Below are positions 18,041 to 26,600 of a DNA stretch of 64,000 nt, one piece after another. The DNA is from Halomonas binhaiensis (lineage in GTDB: Bacteria > Pseudomonadota > Gammaproteobacteria > Pseudomonadales > Halomonadaceae), in contig NZ_CP038437.2 of assembly GCF_008329985.2 (NCBI RefSeq), forward strand, positions 3,224,001 to 3,288,000, written 5' to 3'. Each line of letters starts with the position of its first letter. The stretch's first letter is position 1. The notes under the pieces are model-generated. The model had not been told where the DNA came from, ran no database searches, and saw only the letters and a list, made by a program, of their open reading frames with translations. A program made the translations under genes and the position numbers.

Positions 18041-19817
18041 CGTGCTCCTCCCGACGCAATTCTGCGCTGTAGTTTAGATAGGCACGGGCAATGCTGGTCT
18101 CGTAGACCACACCCAGAAAGGCATCGTCATTGCTGTCATCCACCACGGCGATGGCTTCGCCGGTCACTTCCTGAAGGTATTGCATGGCCGTCCAGACCGA
18201 AGTCTCGGGGCCAAGCACCGGGCGTGGTTCACGTGGGCAGTCGCGTAGCAGGCGATCCCCCCATCCCCTGCCGCGCATGGCTTCCAGATGGACGAGCGTC
18301 AGGCTGCCCTGGTAATGCTGTCCATCATCGACCAGATGCGCCTCGGTATGGCCGCTGTTGCTGAGCAACGATATCGCATCGTTCACGCATTGTTCGGGGT
18401 GCAAGGTCACACAATCATGGCTAAGCAATTGCTTGAGCCGAGCACCTTTCAGCACCGCCTGACTGCGACCAGCCGAGAGATCCAATCCTCTCTCGGCCAG
18501 TTGGATGTCAAACAATGAACGGCCAAACAGCTGCGCCGCAATGGGGCTGGCCAGAGTAACGCTGGCCAGTGCAGCCGTCGTCAGCACATAGTTGCCTGTC
18601 AGCTCGAAGACGATCAGCAGGGTCGTCAAGGGAGCACCGATGACCGGCGCCGTCACCGCCACCATGCCGCATACGGCGTAGAATACATAAGTATCCGTTG
18701 CCAGCCCGACGGCATTCACCAACGTGCCGCACAGTGCACCAAACAAGGTGCCGATCACCAATGCGGGACTAAATACACCGCCCCCGAAGCCCATGCCCAG
18801 GCACAGTGCCGTAGCGGCAATCTTGAGCAGCAGCACAATAGCCAGCTCAACACTGCCGAAGGCGCCTTCGATGGTAGCAAAGCGCAAGGTCTCCTTGCCC
18901 ATGCCCAGGATATCGGGCACCCAAAGCGCCATCAGACCCAACATGGACCCTGCCACTGCGGGGCGTAACGAGGGAATCAAGGGAAGGCGGCCGGCCCAGC
19001 GCCCGACAGCGAGAATGGCATGCATATATGCCCCGGACACCAGAGCACCAAAACCACCGATGATGATGAACAGACCAAACTCCCAGGCTTGCGGAACGGC
19101 CGTATCATTGACATGAAACAGCGCGCCCTGAGCCAGCACATCGTTGGCAATGACATAACCGACAATGGCGGCCGCGGCGACAGGAGAGAATGCACGCAAC
19201 GCGTAGTGGCGAAGTATCACTTCATGGGCAAAGACAATCCCGGCCAGCGGAGCATGAAAGGCTGTGGCAATCACGGCTGCCACGCCGCAGGCAATGGCAA
19301 CGTTATCGTCGGAACGCCCCAGGCGCAGCACCTTGGCACCCAGCGACCCCAGGCTGGCGCCCATATGCACCAACGGGCCATATTGCCCTACCGAAGCCCC
19401 ACTACCGAGTGATGCCAGAGCGCTCAGCATGGATAACACACCCGCCCTGAACGGCAGCCGCCCACGACGTGTCTGTACTGCCGCAATCGCATCAGCCGGG
19501 CCATGGGGCCGGCGCTCAGGTATGGCACGGTGCAACTGCCCTACGACGAGCCCCCCGACAACCGGGACCAGAATCGTTGTCACCACCAGCCACTCAGGAT
19601 GCGCGAACATCATGCGTCCGCGAGGAGACATCAACAGGACATCATTCAGCCACAGCACCAGACCGACAAAACCCGCCGCGGCAAGTGCCGCCACTCCCCC
19701 GATGATCCCACCAAGCACCACCAGCCCCACAAAGCGCAGCATTCCCCGCATCCCTCGAGGCGAAGGATGAAGACCGGTCGGCGCCGGTTGCCCCGGCTGG
19801 CGAGTACCGTCTTCCAC
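18030..19817 (-). CDS. ClC-family chloride channel/antiporter with C-terminal CBS-type region
   Basis: Membrane protein of up to 595 residues. Core motifs of the ClC family: GSGASVGQYGPLVHMGASLGS (selectivity region near 115; the canonical GxxxGxEGP glutamate is replaced, here GASVGQYGPL), GMGFGGGVFSPALVIG and GAPLTTLLIVFELTGNY. The last 150 residues form a cytoplasmic CBS-like pair. The gate glutamate (usual GREGP) reads GQYGP, which would favour channel rather than antiport behaviour. Start is uncertain: GTG at 19817 or ATG at 19754/19745. Confidence 0.85.
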   Translation of the reverse strand: MEDGTRQPGQPAPTGLHPSPRGMRGMLRFVGLVVLGGIIGGVAALAAAGFVGLVLWLNDVLLMSPRGRMMFAHPEWLVVTTILVPVVGGLVVGQLHRAIPERRPHGPADAIAAVQTRRGRLPFRAGVLSMLSALASLGSGASVGQYGPLVHMGASLGSLGAKVLRLGRSDDNVAIACGVAAVIATAFHAPLAGIVFAHEVILRHYALRAFSPVAAAAIVGYVIANDVLAQGALFHVNDTAVPQAWEFGLFIIIGGFGALVSGAYMHAILAVGRWAGRLPLIPSLRPAVAGSMLGLMALWVPDILGMGKETLRFATIEGAFGSVELAIVLLLKIAATALCLGMGFGGGVFSPALVIGTLFGALCGTLVNAVGLATDTYVFYAVCGMVAVTAPVIGAPLTTLLIVFELTGNYVLTTAALASVTLASPIAAQLFGRSLFDIQLAERGLDLSAGRSQAVLKGARLKQLLSHDCVTLHPEQCVNDAISLLSNSGHTEAHLVDDGQHYQGSLTLVHLEAMRGRGWGDRLLRDCPREPRPVLGPETSVWTAMQYLQEVTGEAIAVVDDSNDDAFLGVVYETSIARAYLNYSAELRREEHGVG

Positions 19818-19884
19818 ATTGTTGAGCCTGATGGCCTGATCTTATTCAGGTGTAGGAGGGTTAGTCCTCAAGGGCAAACGATGA

Positions 19885-20367
19885 TCACTTTTCCTCGTGC
19901 CCGGCCGTCCCATACTCCACCGCCAACCGCAACCTGTCCTTGTGCTGAATGCCGTGCTCATGAATCGGCTCGTCGTAATGGGTCAGGAAATAATCCCTCT
20001 CTACCGCAATGACCCGAAACCCTGCGCGCTGATAAAAAGCCAACTGGTAGCCGAATGTTCCCGTCCCCAATTCGAGTCGACGGGCCGCTTGCTGCCTGGC
20101 GGATTCGATCGCGTGCTCCAGCAGCTTCGCCCCAATGCCCTGCCCCTGGTGTCCTGGAGCTACAGCGATGTTCATCAGCTCATGAATACCGTTGCCCAAC
20201 TCCTGGATGACATACACCCCCACAGCCTGCTCGCCTGACCAGGCAACCCAGCACGTCGAGTCATCAAGATAACGCTTGATGCTCTCCAGAGATGGATCGG
20301 CTTCCAGCAGCAAGTCCAAAGGAGCCTCGCAGCTTGAAACACTACCAATGGACATATTGATCAGCAT
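19885..20367 (-). CDS. GNAT-family N-acetyltransferase
   Basis: 160-residue cytosolic acyltransferase. The acetyl-CoA loop is V-A-P-G-H-Q-G-Q-G-I-G-A (R/Q-x-x-G-x-G/A motif) after strand HELMNIAVAP, followed by helix KLLEHAIESARQ and strand ARRLELGTGTFGYQLAFYQRAGF. The start ATG at 20367 has GGAAG upstream; a longer frame runs to 20436 but lacks a ribosome site. Substrate unknown. Monocistronic, upstream of and divergent from the giant T3SS-associated gene. Confidence 0.85.
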   Translation of the reverse strand: MLINMSIGSVSSCEAPLDLLLEADPSLESIKRYLDDSTCWVAWSGEQAVGVYVIQELGNGIHELMNIAVAPGHQGQGIGAKLLEHAIESARQQAARRLELGTGTFGYQLAFYQRAGFRVIAVERDYFLTHYDEPIHEHGIQHKDRLRLAVEYGTAGHEEK

Positions 20368-20685
20368 AAAAATCTTCCTGAAGGAAAATAAGGAGATGGA
20401 ATCCCCTACACGATATTGATGACCAGGAGATGACAATTAAAAACTAATTTTTACATTGCGTTTCATTTTCATGACTAGCTTGAGACAGATGTTCCCTCCT
20501 TGTGGAGGGAGGTGTTCCCAATTGTCTAGGGTTTGTCTCAAAAGTCGGCGAGCGATAGTCAGGGCTATCCGTGTTAGTTAAGGCTACCCGTGTTCCCGTC
20601 ACGGATACGCACTTCCCACATCCATGTGGGTCGCAGCCGGTAACAACAACCTCCCCCCGCCAGAGGCTAGAGGAAGGAGCTTGCG
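20368..20685. other. Intergenic region before the giant gene
   Basis: No gene seen. Contains a 7-bp-stem hairpin TCCCTCC-TTGT-GGAGGGA (20493-20510), a small palindrome CCCACAT-cc-ATGTGGG near 20616, and a TAGGGTTTGTCT-type motif at 20526-20550 that recurs at 37969 and, truncated, at 52868. A strong ribosome site AGGAAGGAG precedes the GTG at 20686. I looked for a GGAACC-N15/16-CCAC hrp box and did not find one. Confidence 0.6.
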
Positions 20686-23600
20686 GTGATCAATCTGATT
20701 CGAAACATTCGTCAGTTTTCTCAGGCTGACTCTGCGGATGCCTTTGCCTCGATCCTCGGTATCGCCCTTTTCAGCAAGATCCAGAGCCCTCCTCCGCCAC
20801 CTCCTACACCGAGGTATACCCCGGCTTTTGATGCCATGCCTGCCGGGAATACAGGCATCCAGACACCGATATTTCACTTTCAGCCGCCGTTGAATAATGG
20901 CGAGGGGCTGGGTGTCTATTCGCCCAGCTATTCACAACCGTTCCTGGCCCAGCAGGCCAATCCTCCTTATCTGGATAATGCCCCCTTCCAGGCCCAGTAC
21001 CCGTTGCTCGATACCAGTGGCCAGGGGCCAACGTTTGACGTCACCCAGGTCGATAACGGTTCTGAGCCCAATAATGGCCTAAGCACCGAAGACGCTGAAG
21101 CGCTTGCCTCGGATATCGCCGATGGCAAGAGCATCGATCAGGTGGCCGAGGACTATGGCATCAGCCGCGAGGAGGTCCTCGCCCAGCTTGAATCAGATGG
21201 TCTGGAAGTCGAAAAGACGAAGTCCGATGACGGCCGGGAACGCACAGTCGAGATCAGTGATCCGGAAAGCGGTGACACGGTTGCCAAGCACGAGCTCACT
21301 GAGCAGCAGGACGGTGTCGTCGTCGAAGAAATCACCGATGCCGATGGCGAGACCACCACGACGGTGATCAATGAACAAGGTCGGCGCACGGAACTGAAAC
21401 CCGAGCAGGACACCACCCGCGCGGGCATCAACGACATCGTCGAAGGCGTTGCCGATGGCCAGAGCATCGAGGAAATTGCCGAAGCCCAGGGACTGTCCCC
21501 TGAGCAGGTGATCGCCCAGATCGAGGCCGCCGGTTACGAATACGAGACGGGGACCGAGGGCGAAGGCCCCGCCATTACCTCGACCACACACATTACGGCT
21601 GAAGAGGATGGCGAAGAGATCGTCAGCCACGAGACAGGGCCTTCTGGCACTACCACATCGGTAGTGACCGACGCCGAGGGCAACGAGACCCGGCGTACCG
21701 AGAATAATGATGGCAGTACCACGCAAACAGTCACCGAGAGAGATGGTCGCAAGACCACGACCACCGAGTATACCGATGGCAGTTCCACTAAAACCGTCAC
21801 TGAAACAGATGGTCGTGAGACCACCATCGCTGAGGATGCCGATGGCAACAAGACCACCACGGTCACCTACGAGCAGAATGGCGTAACGGTAGAGGAAGTC
21901 ACCGGTGATGACGGCAAGACCACAACGACAATCATCGATGAAGATAACAACCGTACGGCGCTGGACGACAGCCAGAACATTACTCGCGAAGGCATTGATG
22001 ACATCGTGGCCGCGGTGGCCAATGGCAAGAGCATCGAGGAAATCGCCGAACAAAATGATCTGACCCAAGCCCAGGTGGAGGCTCAGTTGCGGGCTGCCGG
22101 TTATGTTGTCGAAACCAGCAGCGGCCAGCAGACCAATGGGCTGGAGCGCTATACCACCAAGATAGTCAGCACCGATGATCCCGGCGAGGTTATCGCAAGT
22201 CATAGCTCCGCGGCGGGTACGACACCAGAAACCTCCCTTCGTGTCGACAGCAATGGCACCGAAACCCGCACCACTGAGTACAACGATGGCCGCAGCTACG
22301 AAACCGTCACCCGCAAGGATGGACGCGAGACCTCGACCGATGTAGACGCGGATGGCAAGACGACGACGTCCATCACCGACAACGGCTATACGCTGACCAC
22401 GCATCCCGATGGCGACCTGACCCTGCGCCGCGATGAAGACGGCACCGAGATCGACCTCGAACAGGGCACCCCCGAGGCCGCACTTGCCGACACGCTGATG
22501 GAAATCAACCCCGACAGCGAGGACGGCGCCGAAGCACGAGCCGCCGAAGTCGTCCAGACCGCCATCGAAGGCATGATGGCGGGAGAGCGCATCGAGGACC
22601 TGCAGTCGTCCGTCGATGACAAGACAGAGGCGCTGAATCAGGCGATAGAAGACTACGGTCCCGGTGTGAAGCCCGAGAACAACGTCACCACGGAAGATCC
22701 CTACGGCGACCCACCGACGGAGGATCCCCCCTCGGGCGGCACTTGGGTACCGATGAACGGTGTGTGGATGGACTCCGCTGTCGCCCGGGCCACGCTGGAG
22801 CTGAATGAGCTGGTTTCCGAACAGCTCGAAGCCAGTGCCGAATTCAAGGCCAGCCAGGCACAGTTGGACGTCTATGCCCGGGATAGCGACTACGACGGAG
22901 CGCTTGATCGCGCCCAGCAGATTCTCGATGAAGCTCTGGCACCCCATGGCCTGGTATGGGTATCTCCAGAGGAACCTTCCGGTAGCCTGGCCGATGCCCA
23001 GGAGCGCCTGGATGACGCCGAAGCCATGGTGGAACAGGCCGGCAACGCCAGCACCGAATTCGCCGATGCCCAAGACCTGCTGGACAGAGCCACTTCCGCC
23101 AGCAAAAACGTGCCTGACATCACGGTTCAGGGTGTCTGCACCGCGGATGATACGCCAGACGACCTCAAGCTCATGCGGGATCAGTACGAGCGAGAGCAGA
23201 GCGAGCGTAATGCCGCCCTGACCAACGTCGACTCGCTGTTCTACGACATGGGGCTGCATTTCGCCAAGGGCAATAATTTCATGGCCGACTACAGCGTCGG
23301 TTTCCATGAACAGCAACTGGCCGAAGCCGAGCCTGGCAGCAAGCAGCATAAACAGCTCACCAAAGCGCTCGAGGAAGCCCAGCAGCAACAGGAAATCAGC
23401 AACAGTCAGGTCAATGTCGCTCAGGCCTATTCCAACTACCATCACGCCTTGCGCGACCAGGCCCAGCTACAGTCCGACGCCTACGACATCCGCGATGATC
23501 TTCTCAAAGCCTTCAATGAAGACAAGGGGCTGAATGAAGAAGGCAAGGAATTCAGTCGAGTAAGCGGTGACTACCTGGGTGAATTCACCGGAAAACAGGT

Positions 23601-26600
23601 CATCGAAGAGCGTGAGGATGGCCTTTGGGTCACTACCCATTTCGAGCACGGCACCACGGAAGAACAACTCGCTCCCGAGGAAATGAGCGAGTTCTGGGAA
23701 AAAAACCGTGACCCGGAAGTCACCGCAAACTGGCTTGATCACCTGGAGAACCGTCAGGGTGCCCACGAGCAAGTATCGAATGCCGATTCAGCACTGTCCA
23801 ACGCCCTGAACCAGGACTTCGGCATCCGTCAGGAAAACCTGGCCGACACCATTTCCGAGCTCGAGGCCGAGCGGAAAAAGTTATTCAAAACACATGATGA
23901 GGGCACCACGGAAGCCCCGGAAGATGCCTTCCCCGATGGTAGCGAACCCCAGAATATCGGCACCAAGCAACAGCCCGTTCTGGTGACTCAGGACGTCAAG
24001 GACACCTTTGATGACAAAGGCCTGCTGGCCGCTCTGAATTCCAGCGATCAGCCCGTAGGGATCAAGATCGATGGCGAGACTCGCTGGGTGCATCCTGACA
24101 TTGCCATCACCACCATCGCCTTGGAGGCCGCCAAGGCTGACGACCAGGCGATTGACGATATACGTGAGGGTCTGACACAAGCCTCAGACCGCTCCACGCT
24201 GATGGCCGAGCAGCCTGCCCAGCGCATGGGCGAGTCCGATATGGACTTCGAGAACCGGCTGGAACTTGGCGCCCTAGAAGACGACAGCGACGAGGCCCTG
24301 GATACACTCTTCCAGCCCAGGTTCCAGCAGTTGGCAGAACAGGGCAAGAATGACGAACAAGGCTATGACAACACGTTCGTTACCTACAAGAACGATGAAC
24401 TGGAACCGATGCTCGATGAAAGATTCGGGCTGAATCGGAACAATGATGACAGCAGCGAAGCGCTGGACGAGGTACTGGAATCGATACATGACACCGGCGG
24501 CGACGATCCACAGATCAACATTGTGCCGATGTTTCATGTCGATGAGGAAAACGGCGTCAGCCAGGTCAATCTGATTGCCGTCCAGGGGGACGACGACGAG
24601 GTTCGCTACGTCGATATGAGCGGCAAGCATTACTCGGACCTCGAGGACTTCCGCGACAACAACCAGATGTTCAGCGACGATGGCAAGCTGGTCGCACCAC
24701 GTGACCTGGACATGTCCTCCGAAGATGGCAAATTCGACCTGGAAGTCGTGGATGCGCATGAGACCTCCGCGCTGGACAGCGTGGTCGACCCCCTCGTCGG
24801 TATCGGCACCGGTATCGCCACTGTTCTGTCCTTCACTCCTGCTGCACCAGTGGCCGCGCCACTGGCCTTCGCCGGCGGCGCTTATCTGGGCGGGCGAGCG
24901 GTCTTCAACCAGATTGATCATGTCAATCATGGCGGTGATTGGAATGACACTGAGTCGTGGCTGAACTATGGCTCGGTTGCCACCACTGCCTTCCCTCTCT
25001 TTTCCAGCGGTCTGCGCGCCATCGGCATGGCGCGCACCTTCAATGCAGCGAACTCCAGCGTACAGATGACGCGTGGGCAGGCCGTCCTGGCCAGTATCGG
25101 CGGCGTCAAACCTGGCTCTAACGTGGCGGAAGCTGCGACGACATTCATGAGTAGCAAAACGGCCCTGAATCGATTCGCACGATTCTTTGACTGGGCCGCC
25201 ATCGCCACCGGTGTGCCCCTCATGGGCTACTCGGCCAAGAGCCTGATCACCGATGGCAGCCAGATGTCGGGGCTGCAGTTGACTGATGCCATCGTCGGCC
25301 TGACCACCGGTTTTGCCGGTACCGGACTGGGTACCTACGGCCTGTGGACGACGCGCCCCAGCCGCAACAATGGTACTGACACCACCACCAGCAGCAATAC
25401 CCTGCAGCTGCACGATGTCGACGGAAGCGTGATCGACGCCAGGATTCTCGGCAACCCTCCCGAGAGTACCGAGCATGTCTACCTGCAACCCGAGATCGGC
25501 CCACGCCCGCGTGGTGACGAAGCAGGCGTCAGCAACAAGACCCATATTCTCCATCGCGATCCACAGACAGGTGAAGCCTATGTCACACCGTGGATACGCG
25601 GAGCTTCCGAGCCTTCAAGGTCACAATCACCCCCAGCGTTTGTCTATCGCCTTGATTCAAGAGACCCCAGCACCGTATTTCAAGACGGCTTTACGCCCAG
25701 ATTTGGGGAGTGGACAAGGAAATACAGCGATTTTAAAGAAGCCGTCATATCGCACCTTTGGGCTGATGACTCCGTCTTCGTCTCGACATCCAGAGAATTA
25801 CAGATGGCGAAGGGAGCGGGTGAGGAAGGTGAATGGATCTATATCATCGTAGACCCAAGGACAGGCACTGACGTAGATGCTCTCCTGGGGAGCTCTCACG
25901 AATGGGCGGGGTCATCGGAAGTTCTGTACGACGCGATTCCCAGCGAGAATATTATTGGTGCCAGGCAACTGAGTGGAACAAAGGAGTTTAGAAACAGAAG
26001 CAGCCAAGGCGAGGAAGGCGATAACCCGACCTGGGCAAATACCTTTTCTGGAGAGTTTGTAAGGAACCCATATTTCGATCGTTCACTATGGACCAGTAGT
26101 GAAGGCAGGAATGCTGACACCACTTCCAGCAGCAATACCCTGCAGCTGCACGATGCAGACGGAAATGTCATCGACGCCAGGATTCTCGGCAACCCGCCCG
26201 AGAGTGCCGAGCATGTCTACCTGCAACCCGAGATCGGCCCTCGCCCGCGTGGTGACGAAGCAGGCGTCAGTAACAAGACCCATATCCTCTACCGCGACCC
26301 ACAGACAGGCGAGGACTATATTCTGCCGTGGATACGAGGGGCCTCCGAAGCACCAGGCACGCAATCTGTGCACACACAGCAGACCAGCACGCCTCCCGAA
26401 GGAATGCCGCGGCTCTATCGACTCGGCGACCTGGATGCCCTCAACCAGGCATCACAGGATGGCAGCCTGCCTCCAGGGCAGTTCGTGCATATCGTACGTT
26501 CGTCCAACCCTGGCATCGACAACGGCAATCTGGTCATTGCTGGCGGCACCGTGCCCAAGAGTGGCCGCGTGAACGATGATGGGCACATCGTGTGGCCATC

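Noticed and set aside
20368..20685. hrp-box type promoter (GGAACC-N15/16-CCAC) for T3SS genes
   Set aside because: Checked before the large genes, near 29.5, 34.2 and 46.7 kb; no acceptable match, so HrpL-type control is not claimed.
21193..23445. 750-residue open frame antisense to the giant gene
   Set aside because: Shadow of the repetitive sense frame; composition rich in Gly/Val runs without any domain or start site.
24274..25554. 426-residue antisense open frame in the giant gene
   Set aside because: Shadow frame produced by biased codon use; no ribosome site and no recognisable motif.
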